64,000 nucleotides of DNA from NCBI RefSeq assembly GCF_000372725.1, contig NW_005202427.1, positions 1,114,342-1,178,341 on the forward strand, given 5' to 3'. Positions 40,850-50,557 of this stretch are shown in pieces. This stretch comes from Emiliania huxleyi CCMP1516 (lineage: Eukaryota > Haptophyta > Isochrysidales > Noelaerhabdaceae). Made by a program: the position numbers and the translations under genes. The stretch's first letter is position 1. Each line of letters starts with the position of its first letter. Under the pieces are notes generated by a model. It was not told the origin of the DNA, did no database searches, and saw nothing but the letters and a program-made list of their open reading frames with translations.

Positions 40850-43800
40850 ATGCACGCCATCACGGTCACGGCCCTGTTACCGTGGACCTCTTTCGCCGCT
40901 CCACGCTCCGCGCCGCGCTGCCGGCAGCTGGCCACTCTGCGCACCACACGGCCACTCTGCGGCCTGCGAGAGGCTGGCGACGAGGCGCACTCGTCCAAGA
41001 AGAGGCACATGGCGCTAATGTTTGGCTTCCGCGGCACGGGCTTCTATGGCCTCCAGTCTCAGAGCGCTGAGGGCACGCCCGGCCAGCCGACCGTCTCTGA
41101 CGCGCTGCGGCGGGCACTCCTCGACGCGGGCGCGGTCCTGCCGAGCAACTTCTCTCCACTGACGCGAACAAAGTGGACGCTGGCGAGCCGGACCGACAAG
41201 GGCGTGCACGCGGCTCGCGCGGCCGTGTCGCTCAAGATGGAGACGCTCGACTCACAGCTCGAGCCGCTCCTCTCGCCGCTCCTGGACACTTCCGGGACGC
41301 TTCCTGGACAGTTCGAGCCGCTCCTCTCGCCGCTCGAGCCGGCGGAGCGGGCGGCGGGGCCGCCGCCGCAGCCGAGGCTCGCCCTCACCGCCGCCGCCGT
41401 CGCCGAGATCAACAGCCACCTCCCGCCTGAGGTGCGTCTCTCCCGCTGTCTCTCGGCTGTCTCTCGGCTGTCTCTCGGCTGTCTCTCGGCTGTCTCTCGG
41501 CTGTCTCTCGGCTGTCTCTCGGCTGTCTCTCGGCTGTCTCTCGGCTGTCTCTCGGCTGTCTCTCTCGGCTGTATCTCGGACCTCGCCTCCCGAAGGTGCG
41601 GCTCTTCGGCGGCTGCACGGTCCGCAAGTCGTTCCACTGCCGCGAGTGCGCCTCGAGCCGCAGCTACGAGTACCTGCTGCCGGCCTCTGCGCTTGGCGGG
41701 ATGGGCGTGGCGGAGTTCGACGCCGTCCTCTCGACATTCGAAGGGAGCCACAAGGCGCGCCGCTTCTTCTGCTCGAGCAGCTGAGGCAGTCGAGTGGTCC
41801 CGCTCCCTCACTGACCGCCACTGACCGCCATGCCACACAAGGTGCACAACTTCTGCTCCGGCCTGCGCGGCAAGGGCTGGGGCTGCTGGGAGCACGACGG
41901 CGAGAGCTGGCCGCTCGCCCTCGACCCATCGCGGCGGCAGGGCGAGCCCCCAGACCACCCGAGATCTCTCCTCAGACCACCCGAGATCTCTCCTCAGACC
42001 ACCCGAGATCTCTCCTCAGACCACCCGAGATCTCTCCACCACACCTCTCTCCACCACACCTCTCTCCACCACACCTCTCTCCACCACACCTCTCTCCACC
42101 ACACCTCTCTCCACCACACCTCTCTCACAGATCCAAGCCCACCTCGCCGGCCAGGCGCCGCGTTCGCGTACCGCTCGGTCCTCTTCTGCGGCGTGCACCG
42201 CTCCGTCGTGCTGCGAGGGCAGGAGCACCTCGTCCTCCGCATCGCCGGCGTCTCCTTCATGCTGCACCAGATCCGGCGAGATGCAGCCGAGATGTAGCGG
42301 AGAGAGATGCTGCACCCGATCCGGCGAGATGCAGCCGAGATGTAGCGGAGAGAGATGCTGCACCCGATCCGGCGAGATGCAGCCGAGATGTAGCGGAGAG
42401 AGATGCTGCACCCGATCCAGCGAGATGCAGCCGAGGTGAGGCAAGGCACGGCGCAGCCTCCTCTCCTCTCCAGGCACATGATTGGCACGGCGCTAGGAAC
42501 CTTCTAGGAACCCTCTAGGAACCCTCTAGGAACCCTCTAGGCACATGATTGGCACGGCGCTCGCCATCGCGCACGGACTGGTCCCACGGGACACTCTCGC
42601 CCTCGCGCTCCGCTCGCCGCTGCAGGACTGCCCTCCGACTCCAGCACCCCTCCGACTCCAGCCGCCCTCCGACTCCAGCACCCCTCCGACTCCAGCTGCC
42701 CTCCGACTCCAGCACCCCTCCGACTCCAGCACCCCTCCGACTCCAGCTGCCCTCCGACTCCAGCACCCCTCCGACTCCAGCACCCCTCCGACTCCAGCAC
42801 CCCTCCGACTCCAGCACCCCTCCGACTCCAGCACCCCTCCGACTCCAGCACCCCTCCGACTCCAGCTGCCCTCCGACTCCAGCACCCCTCCGACTCCAGC
42901 ACCCCTCCGACTCCAGCACCCCTCCGACTCCAGCACCCCTCCGACTCCAGCACCCCTCCGACTCCAGCACCCCTCTGACTCCAGCACCCCTCCGACTCCA
43001 GCACCCCTCCGACTCCAGCACCCCTCCGACTCCAGCACCCCTCCGACTCCAGCACCCCTCCGACTCCAGCACCCCTCCGACTCCAGCACCCCTCCGACTC
43101 CAGCACCCCTCCGACTCCAGCACCCCTCCGACTCCAGCACCCCTCTGACTCCAGCACCCCTCCGACTCCAGCCGCCCTCTGACTCCAGCACCCCTCCGAC
43201 TCCAGCACCCCTCCGACTCCAGCACCCCTCCGACTCCAGCACCCCTCCGGCTCCAGCACCCCTCCGACTCCAGCACCCCTCCGACTCCAGCACCCCTCCG
43301 ACTCCTGAACTCAGAAGACCCCACAGCCCCTGACCCTAGGCCCCTTGCCCGCCGCAGGTCGACATCTCTCCTCTCGCACCCGGCGCCGGCCTCCTCCTCG
43401 ACGAGATCCGCTGGTTCGATCTCGGCAAGCGCGCCGAGGACCTCGCCTTCCCCCCCTCGGCGCACGCGGCGGCCGAAGCCTTCAAGGAGGGCACGTAGCT
43501 AGTAGTGGTTAGTAGTGGTTAGTAGTAGCTAATGAACGAGCAGCAAGTAAGTGGCTAATTAGAGGCCTTCAAGGAGGACCCTCCTCAAGGAGGGCCCTCC
43601 CCCCCTCCAGCCGCACGACAGTGCGCCGCGAGCAGGTCACCAGCAGCCGGCCCCCCATCTCACCGGCAGGCGGGTGTGTCTCGTCGTAGGAGGCGTCCCT
43701 CTACCCGCACATCGCAGAGCGGCTCGCCTCAGAGGAGTCGCTCGAGCGTTTCCTCGGCCGGATGCGAGACTCGTTCGGAGGGGCGAAGCACTACTCCGCC

Positions 43801-44389
43801 GCCGACTACGCGCGGCTCAGGCGCGTCAACGCCGGGCTGGCCGAGGCGACACTTCCTGGACACTTCCTGGACACTTCCCTGCAGGCGCGTCAACGCCGGG
43901 CTGGCCGAGGCGACGAGCCGGCGCGGCGCAGGGCGAGCCGGCGGGCCGGGCGGCGAGGGCGGCGGCGAGGGCGGCGGCGAGGGCGGCGGCGAGGGCGGCG
44001 GCGAGGGCGGCGGCGAGGGCAGCGGCGAGGGGGCGGCGGTGGCGGCCGCCGCGCCGGCGGAGAGCGGGTGCGGCCCTGCGCCGGTGAGGGACGGGCGGAG
44101 GGGCGGGGCGGTGGTGGAGCGGAGGAGGGTTGGGCTTCCAGGCGGGCTGAGCGTCCAGATCTGCGTCCACTATGGCTTTGCGCCCGGCCCTCGCAGCAGC
44201 CAGATGCTCGAGGGGCTGCGCGAGCGCCTCGAGCGCGGGGAGGTGCTCGCGCGGCAGCCGTACGAGTACTACCTCGGCAAGCTCGAGGAGGTGCACGGGA
44301 AGCCGCCGCCGCGGCCGGCGGAGGCGATGGAGGAGGAGGGCCGCGGTGTCGCCGCGGGGTCGGTGAGTGAGGTGCGGGTTTGGTGCTGA
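40850..44389 (+). CDS. PUS1: PUS1/TruA-type tRNA pseudouridine synthase
   Basis: Exons placed with continuous phase: 40850-41431, 41596-41754, 41842-41941, 42155-42275, 42541-about 42625, 43358-43477, 43565-about 43640, about 43690-43820 and 43885-44389. The catalytic motif is ASRTDKGVHAARAAVSL, with its Asp in RTDKG. Other landmarks are RSYEYLLPASAL, TFEGSHKVHNFCSGLRGKG, the junction-spanning SFMLHQIRHMIGTALAIAHG and SPLAPGAGLLLDEIRW, as in eukaryotic PUS1. The enzyme isomerises uridine to pseudouridine in tRNA in the nucleus and perhaps in organelles; an N-terminal extension of about 50 residues may be a targeting peptide. The C-terminal region is long and has a Gly-Glu repeat. Exon limits near 42625 and 43640-43690 are uncertain. 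Confidence 0.83.
41436..41578. repeat. 11-bp minisatellite in PUS1 intron 1
   Basis: About twelve copies of CTGTCTCTCGG fill the GT-AG intron 41432-41595. Both the intron and the next exon begin GTGCG.CTCT, so the repeat may have grown from an ancestral boundary duplication. Confidence 0.85.
41755..41865 (+). repeat. Diverged boundary duplication at PUS1 intron 2
   Basis: CACAAG|GCGCGCCGCTTCTTCTG starts the intron and CACAAG|GTGCACAACTTCTG starts the exon. The two are similar apart from a three-base gap and several substitutions. Removing 41755-41841 (87 bp, GC-AG) gives FEGSHKVHNFCSG, the PUS1 consensus. Confidence 0.6.
41947..42128. repeat. Two minisatellites in PUS1 intron 3
   Basis: About four copies of a 22-bp unit (CAGACCACCCGAGATCTCTC with two more bases) are followed by about six copies of a 15-bp unit (CTCTCCACCACACCT). 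Both fill the GC-AG intron 41942-42154. Confidence 0.85.
42245..42427. repeat. 48-bp tandem repeat copying the exon-4 donor region
   Basis: Exon 4 ends ATGCTGCACCAGATCCG|GCGAG. Three further copies of a 48-bp unit, each containing ATGCTGCACCCGATCC and the GCGAGATGCAGCCGAG that follows, lie in the intron. Four potential donors are thus present in a row. Confidence 0.85.
42474..42561 (+). repeat. Tandem duplication of the PUS1 exon-5 acceptor
   Basis: The 21 bp at 42474-42494 (GCACATGATTGGCACGGCGC plus T) recur exactly at 42541-42561. Each is preceded by AG, and the 67 bp between contain an 11-bp CCCTCTAGGAA repeat. Use of either acceptor gives the same protein. Confidence 0.85.
42640..43312. 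repeat. 17-bp minisatellite, about 39 copies
   Basis: The unit CACCCCTCCGACTCCAG, with CTGCC, GCCGC and TCTGA variants, fills almost the whole intron between PUS1 exons 5 and 6. It stays open in several frames on both strands, but these are by-products of the repeat. Confidence 0.9.
43478..43577 (+). repeat. Tandem duplication at PUS1 intron 43478-43564
   Basis: GCCTTCAAGGAGG at 43478 recurs at 43565. Splicing GAA|GCCTTC to GAG|GCCTTC removes 87 bp as GC-AG and avoids an in-frame TAG. The interior holds TAGTAGTGGT repeats. Confidence 0.75.
43821..43914 (+). repeat. Tandem duplication at PUS1 intron 43821-43884
   Basis: The 30 bp at 43821-43850 recur exactly at 43885-43914. CTCAG|GCGCGTC is the donor copy and TGCAG|GCGCGTC the acceptor copy. 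The 34 bp between them are almost all ACACTTCCTGG units. Splicing removes 64 bp with GC-AG borders. Confidence 0.88.
43944..44036. repeat. 12-bp coding repeat (Gly-Glu)
   Basis: GGCGAGGGCGGC units encode GEGG repeats within the PUS1 C-terminal exon. Confidence 0.8.
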
Positions 44390-44634
44390 TTTCGGTTGGG
44401 TAACGAATTCCTCACAGACGCACTCCACACAAGCACAACTTCTCTCACAAACACAATGAACCTACCAAGGCGGAGGCGCGCGTGTGGGGGAGACGCAGAC
44501 GGGGCACGGCCCGTTGTGTTTTGTGGGCGCGCGACTCCAGTGAGGGAGGGTGAGACGATCGAGGGGTCCCGTACACGCGGAATCGACCCTATCCGCTCAA
44601 GTAGAGTGGTTGAAGGGGACGGCCGCGAAAGAAG
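44390..44634. other. Spacer between PUS1 and the RCC1 gene
   Basis: No gene seen. It likely contains the PUS1 3' end and the RCC1 promoter. Confidence 0.4.
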
Positions 44635-45909
44635 ATGCATTTTTCATCACAAGCGAAGGAGAACACAGGCGGGAGAAGGCAAGTGCACACGATGCAGGCC
44701 GAGGCAAACCTCCGAGCGTCGCTGGCGGCGGGCACTCAGCACAGCGTCTTCATCGACGGCGAGGGCCGGCTCTTCTCGTACGGCAACGGACTTTATTTGG
44801 AGACCGATGAGATCGAGGTCGGCGAAGATCTCGAGTCCGAGGAGGCCCTGGCTGTCAATGGGCTGCTCGGTCACGGCGAGGGCGTGACGCGGCTCAACAC
44901 GCCGACCCGCCTCCCGTCGATGGGAGGCGAGCGCGCCGTGAGCGTGTCGGCTGGAGCGGTCCACAGCCTCGCCATCGCCGCCGACGGCACCGTTTGGAGC
45001 TGGGGCTGTGCTTGCCGGCTGGGCCACGGCGACGACGAGAACCAGCTGCAGCCGAAGAAGATCGAGGCCTTCACCGGGCAGCGCGTCGTCACTGTCTCGG
45101 CGGGGTCGAATCACAGCCTCGCCATCACCGTCGACGGCGCTGTGTGGACCTGGGGCTTGGGCGGCCTCCCGCTGGGCACGTCCAACAACCTGCTGCCCAA
45201 GAAGATCGAGTCCATGGCGGGGCGGCGCGTGGTCGCTGTGTCGGCGGACCTCATGCACAGCCTCGCCATCACTACCGACGGCGGGGTGTGGAGCTGGGGC
45301 GAGGGATGGTCCGGCGTGCTGGGCCACGGTGACCGCGAGGACCAGCTGCTGCCCAAGAAGATTGAGGCCTTCGAGGGGGAGCGCGTCACCGCCGTGTCGG
45401 CGCAAAACAACCGAAGCGTCGCCGTCACCGCCGACGGCGCCGTCTGGTCGTGGGGCCTTAACCACGGCCGCGGCGTGCTGGGCCACGGCGACGAGCAGCG
45501 CCAGCTGCTGCCCAAGAAGATCGAGGGCCTGGCGGGCCAGCACGTCGTCGCTGTGTCGGCTGGAGCATTTCACAACCTCGCCCTCACCGCCGACGGCGCC
45601 GTCTGGAGCTGGGGCTGGGGAGACCACGGGGAGCTGGGCCACGGCGACGACAAGGACCAGCCGCCCAAGAAGGTCCAAGCCTTGGCGGGCCAGCGCGTCG
45701 TCGCCGTGTCGGCGGGAGGCGACCACAGCCTCGCCCGCACCGCTGACGGAGCCGTCTGGAGCTGGGGCTATGGAGGACACGGCCTGCTAGGCCACGGCGA
45801 CGAGCAGAACCAGCTGCTGCCGAAGAAGATCGAGGGGTGGGTGGTGCGGCCGACCCCCAAGAAGAGGACGCGGGCCTCGGCGGCGTCTCCCAAGACGGCC
45901 GGGGTCTGA
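44635..45909 (+). CDS. RCC1-repeat protein
   Basis: A single exon of 424 residues. Six to seven RCC1 repeats follow the pattern HSLAITADGxVWSWG, then LGHGDExxQLLPKKIEAxxG, then RVVAVSAG. Examples are HSLAIAADGTVWSWGCACRL and HNLALTADGAVWSWGWGDHG. Such repeats fold as a seven-bladed propeller that serves in guanine-nucleotide exchange or protein binding. The N-terminal 60 residues contain an acidic segment (ETDEIEVGEDLESEE), and the tail is basic (KKRTRASAASPKTAG), possibly nuclear. The first Met (44635) or MQAEANLRASL further in could be the start. A damaged relative lies at 60613-61384, and the repeat units of the two are very alike. Confidence 0.8.
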   Translation: MHFSSQAKENTGGRRQVHTMQAEANLRASLAAGTQHSVFIDGEGRLFSYGNGLYLETDEIEVGEDLESEEALAVNGLLGHGEGVTRLNTPTRLPSMGGERAVSVSAGAVHSLAIAADGTVWSWGCACRLGHGDDENQLQPKKIEAFTGQRVVTVSAGSNHSLAITVDGAVWTWGLGGLPLGTSNNLLPKKIESMAGRRVVAVSADLMHSLAITTDGGVWSWGEGWSGVLGHGDREDQLLPKKIEAFEGERVTAVSAQNNRSVAVTADGAVWSWGLNHGRGVLGHGDEQRQLLPKKIEGLAGQHVVAVSAGAFHNLALTADGAVWSWGWGDHGELGHGDDKDQPPKKVQALAGQRVVAVSAGGDHSLARTADGAVWSWGYGGHGLLGHGDEQNQLLPKKIEGWVVRPTPKKRTRASAASPKTAGV

Positions 45910-46731
45910 GGACGAGGGCACGAGGTCGAGCACGCTCGTGCCTCTCGGTGGGAGACTGCTGCTGTGGCTCTGTGGAGCAGGACCTGGACGAGGATGGACC
46001 GGAGACACGCGTATCTAGGCGATTGTCATCTCCATCTCTTGGGGGCCGCGGAGTCGCGGCTAGCGTTCGCATGGGCTCGCTCTCCCTGATCGGTGATCGC
46101 CCGCCTGACACCGCGACTCGGCACTCGCGCGCCCTGACCGCTGTGGCCCTGTGCCGGCATGTTTCTGTGCGCGGCCTCACGCTCGGTGACGGGGACGTAC
46201 ACGCGCGAGTCCCGTTCTCTCTCTCTTGGTGAAATACGTTTCTATGGTATACGCGCAGCCAATTCTCGGTCAGCCGTTCCAGGATGCAGGAAAAAATAGT
46301 TTCGGTGGTCTGAGGCGGCCCAGCGGACCCCAGCGGACCCGTTGGCACGGCCAGCGCGCGTGGGGCACCGGGGCGACCCCCCCGTCTCACTAGTGTCCTT
46401 CCTTTGGGTGTGAAAACGCGACCTCGCCGTCAGACGAGCAGCGCACCGTTAGACGGAGGCGCGCGAGCGCTCGGAGGCCGCCCGACACGACTCACACATG
46501 CCTGCGTTGGGCCCGCGCAGCCGGAGTATTTTTCCGGTCCGATTTTCGGGGTGCTCTGTTCACGGCACGGAAAAAACAAGCAGGTGAGAGGCTCGTCCTC
46601 CGACTCTCACGCCTGCAAGCCGACTGGGGCACCGGAAAATTATTCCGAGCCGGCGGTCCTCGCGTCCGACTGTGTGAGTGACTCGTGAGCCACCCCGACA
46701 CCGCTCGGACCGCCTCTCCGCGTCGGCGTCC
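45910..46731. other. Spacer with no recognised gene
   Basis: No domain or repeat seen. It should hold the RCC1 3' region and the upstream region of the next gene. Confidence 0.4.
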
Positions 46732-47683
46732 ATGCCGCCGGAGCAGTCGAAACGTGGGCGTCTGAGCGTCGCCTGTGTCATCTGCCGAGCTTCCAGGCGG
46801 GCCTGCGACGGCAAGTTTGCCGACTGCGCCAAGTACGTGCCGCTACCCGCGACCGCCTCCGACGCTACCGGCCCGTCTCAGCCCGCCTCGCCACCTTCGA
46901 GCCGGCCTGTTCGCTCCAAGACGAGCCCGGGCGGCTCGCAGCACCGCGGAGCTCCGGTTTCCCTCGCCGCCGAGCCGGCTTACGCGCCCGTGGAGGAGAT
47001 GCGCGACAGGACCGACCAACGCTACGACCTCAAGCGGCGGCGGACGTCGGAAGAGGCGGTGGGAGAGCAGCGGCCTCCGCGGACTGGGCGGCCGATGCGG
47101 TCATCGAGGCGGATGGCAGGACGAGGAGCGGGAAGCTCGGCTTCGAGCAGGCGGACGGCCGCCTGATGGAGCTGCTCGTCCTCGCCTCCGCCTCCGCGTC
47201 GCCGGACGCGCCGCTGTCGCTGCAGCTGGAGAGGTGGCTGGCAGTCTGGGCCAAGCCGCCGTTGCGTGTGCGCTAGGAGCGGCACTGAAGCCGTACTGAC
47301 ACACAGTTCTCCTGCGTTTGCTCGCGCAGGTGGTGGCGAAGTTGCTGCAGCGGCCGGAGCTACTCACCCCTCCTCACCCCGGCCAGGACGACAAGACGGC
47401 CGACGGCGAGATACGTGGTTCGTCACACGGCGCGCGGCCGGGAGGCGAAGAACCCACACTCGAGAAGTACGAAGAACGTGCGGCCCGTTGGCCGTTGACG
47501 CTCGGTGCCAGTCGAGTGGGTCAAAACTTGCACGAGCTCAACGGCGAGTTTGCCATCTTCAAGGCTTTGCCGAGCGAGCAAGACCGCGTCGCCGCGACGC
47601 GCCTGCCTCCCCGTGCCAGAGCTCAAGTGGGAGAAGGAGGAGGGTGGCAGCCTCTCTTCCACCTCGCGTGCGGGCAGGTTTGA
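46732..47683 (+). CDS. Putative transcription factor with a partial zinc-cluster motif, multi-exon
   Basis: The start MPPEQSKRGRLSVACVICRA continues as SRRACDGKFADC. This resembles the first half of a Zn2Cys6 binuclear cluster (CxxCRxxxxxCDG), but only four cysteines are present, so the cluster is incomplete or its second half is spliced in. Later coding-like stretches are MELLVLASASASPDAPLSLQ with LERWLAVWAKPPLRVR, and, after a good acceptor near 47330, VVAKLLQRPELLTP with EPTLEKYEERAARWPLTLGA. Exon joins are not resolved. A DNA-binding role is only suggested. Confidence 0.42.
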
Positions 47684-48542
<859 letters not shown>

Positions 48543-49735
48543 TCAAACCCCCCATATGAGCATCCGCTCCTTCCTCCGCGCCTCCTCGCCCTCCACGTTT
48601 GTGCGCGCGAGCGCGTTCGACAACTCGTTCTGGTACGAACAGCACGCCACGCGCGCAGGTGCGCCTGCACGAGCTCCTTCACCACGTTTGCGGTGATCGG
48701 CAGGCTGGCGATCGAACGGTCCGGCGCCGCAAAGTCGCGTCCGATGGCGGCGACGAGCGCGGCGCCGAGCTGCTTCACGTGCCGCTCCTGCAAGCCCGCG
48801 CTGAGCGGCTGCCGGTCCATCCCCGGGATTTGCTGCGAGAAGGCCATGCACAGTTCATCTTGGTGATGCAGTGGCTCACGTACGCCGTCAGGGCGACCGC
48901 CGGCGAGACGGGCAGCTTGTTGGAGGCGCCGCACTTTGCGCGCATCTCGAGCTCCTGCGTGGAGACGGCCGGTCCGTCCACGCCCGCTCGAGCCGCGTCA
49001 TGAAGAGGCCCGCCGACCGCTTCTCGTAGAGTTGCGGCTCGACGTCGCCGTCGATGAACGGGTCGAGGTACCGGCCGACCTGCAGCAGCGGGAGGGGGAC
49101 GTGCCTGGGAAAGGTCTGGGAAGCGACTGGGAGGGGCCGAGCGGTGGTATGCGCAAGGAAGGAGGGCGTGTCTGGGAGTGGTCCGGAACGGTACGCGGTC
49201 GAGATGCGACGCAGGACGAGGAATTGTGTCTAGGACACGTGAGCTGGGGGATGTGTCTCTCGGATGAGTCAGGAGACGGGTCGAGGTTGCACCTGCACGC
49301 AGAGCCAGTCGGAGACGGGGGCCGGCACGCCGGGCCCGGCACGAGCCCATCACGACCGCGGCGAGGAAGGAGAGGGGCGCCTGCTCCATGCTCGGCGGCT
49401 TGCCGCTGTCCATGTCGAGCGTCTTGAGGTCGGGCAGCTTCTTGAGGTCGGGCGGCGCCGCTCGCGCGCCCCCATCCGCTCGCGCAGCTCTGCTCGATAT
49501 CGAGCAGCGCGTACTCCGCCTCCACCTCGAGCCGGTGCGCGTGCACGGCGGTCGCGCACAGGGTCGTTACGCGCGCCACCGCCCGTTTGCGGAAGGGCTC
49601 GGACAGCCCGGGGCGGGAGGCCTGCTCCATCCCCCCCACGAACTGCTGCTCCACGTCGTCGAGCACCGCCGCCAGGCAGCGCTGGATCGCCAGCGCCCTT
49701 GCGCGCGTCACCGAGCGGAGCGCGCCCGACGCCAT
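48543..49735 (-). CDS. Unrecognised multi-exon gene
   Basis: Protein-like stretches in successive frames on the minus strand: MASGALRSVTRARALAIQRC with VLDDVEQQFVGGMEQASRPG and AVHAHRLEVEAEYALLDIEQ; KKLPDLKTLDMDSGKPPSME with PLSFLAAVVMGSC; VGRYLDPFIDGDVEPQLYEK with RSAGLFMTRLERAW; STQELEMRAKCGASNKLPVS with TAYVSHCITKMN; CMAFSQQIPGMDRQPLSAGL with PITANVVKELVQAHLRAW; and a final SYQNELSNALARTNVEGEEA ending at 48543. Order and orientation agree with one gene of about six short exons. The helical, polar sequence recalls subunits of vesicle-tethering complexes, but I cannot name it. The intron near 49100-49240 contains TGGGAAAGGTCTGGGAAG-like units. Confidence 0.5.
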
Positions 49736-50557
49736 CGAGCCGACGGCGGTGCCGACCTCCTCCTCGCGCGCACAACACCACAGGTCTCATCTCAGTCTAG
49801 CGACCTGCCTCCAGCTTCTCCACTGGCAGTCTCTCGCTACCACAGGCACACTGACAGGGGCGGCCGAGGCACACGCCGAGGGTGGCAGGGGCGGTGTGGC
49901 ACCCTGAAGTTTTTTCTCTTCCGTTCCCGTTTGCGACAGGTTCCCCTCCGGGTTCCCCTCGGAGCTCGGTCAACCTCGCCGCCACGACTTGGTCAGTTGG
50001 TCTTAGCTACACACAACACCACAGGTTGTCCTCCAGCTTGTGCCCGCCCGCGGCGCGGCGAGCCTCTCTGCGCACCACTCCAGATACGGGCTCTCGCCCT
50101 GGCCGCGCGCCGCCCTTTTGCCTCGCGACACAGCGCACGTCAGCCGGAGCGCTCCGCCCGACGCCCGCGCTGACCTTGACCCTGTTCCCCCTGCCTCGCT
50201 CCGCAGGTGTGGGTCGACGGCGCGGAGCAGCGGCCGCCCGCCCGCGTCCCCCGCCCCCGCCCGCCCGCCCCCGCCACGCCGCTGCATGCGCGCCGCCGCC
50301 CCGATGTCCCACACCCTCGCCGGCGACGCGCCGTCTCTGCGCGCCGCCGCCTCCTCCCCTCCACCCACACTGCGCCGCCTGCGCTTAGGCGCGTCGCTCG
50401 AGTGCCCTCACCGCCTGCCCCTCTCCGCTCGCAGGTGCGGCCACGGCCGGTCGAGCAGTCCCTCGCGCCGCGCCCCCATCCTGCCTCCGCCTCGCCACAA
50501 CCACCCCGCTGCCCGACCGCGCGCGCCCTCGCCCTCGTAGAGTCAACTCACGCGGTC
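49736..50557. promoter_or_regulatory. Tandem unit 1, conserved 5' flank
   Basis: From about 49918 to the Hint start, this region is closely similar to 52640-53285 upstream of the next gene. Shared landmarks include TTCCCGTTTGCGACA, AGCTTGTGCCCG, a GTGTGGGTCGACGGCGCGGA block and GTGCGGCCACGGCCGGTCGA. Several CGCAG|GTG sites suggest 5' untranslated exons, or coding exons that I cannot resolve. It is inferred to carry the promoter. Confidence 0.55.

Noticed and set aside
42640-43312. Regular repeats resembling a CRISPR array
   Set aside because: The 17-bp units are head to tail without unique spacers, and the DNA is eukaryotic.
42515-43465. Long open frames on both strands with ESEGCWSRRGAGV or TPAPLRLQHPSD repeats
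   Set aside because: They are by-products of a 17-bp minisatellite inside a PUS1 intron; a unit without stops stays open in several frames.
44647-45780. 377-residue minus-strand frame
   Set aside because: It is antisense to the RCC1 propeller gene and has no motif of its own.
49736-50400. Plus and minus frames in the unit 5' flanks
   Set aside because: Pro-, Arg- and Gly-rich in all frames on both strands. The flanks are conserved as DNA between units, but no frame is clearly favoured.
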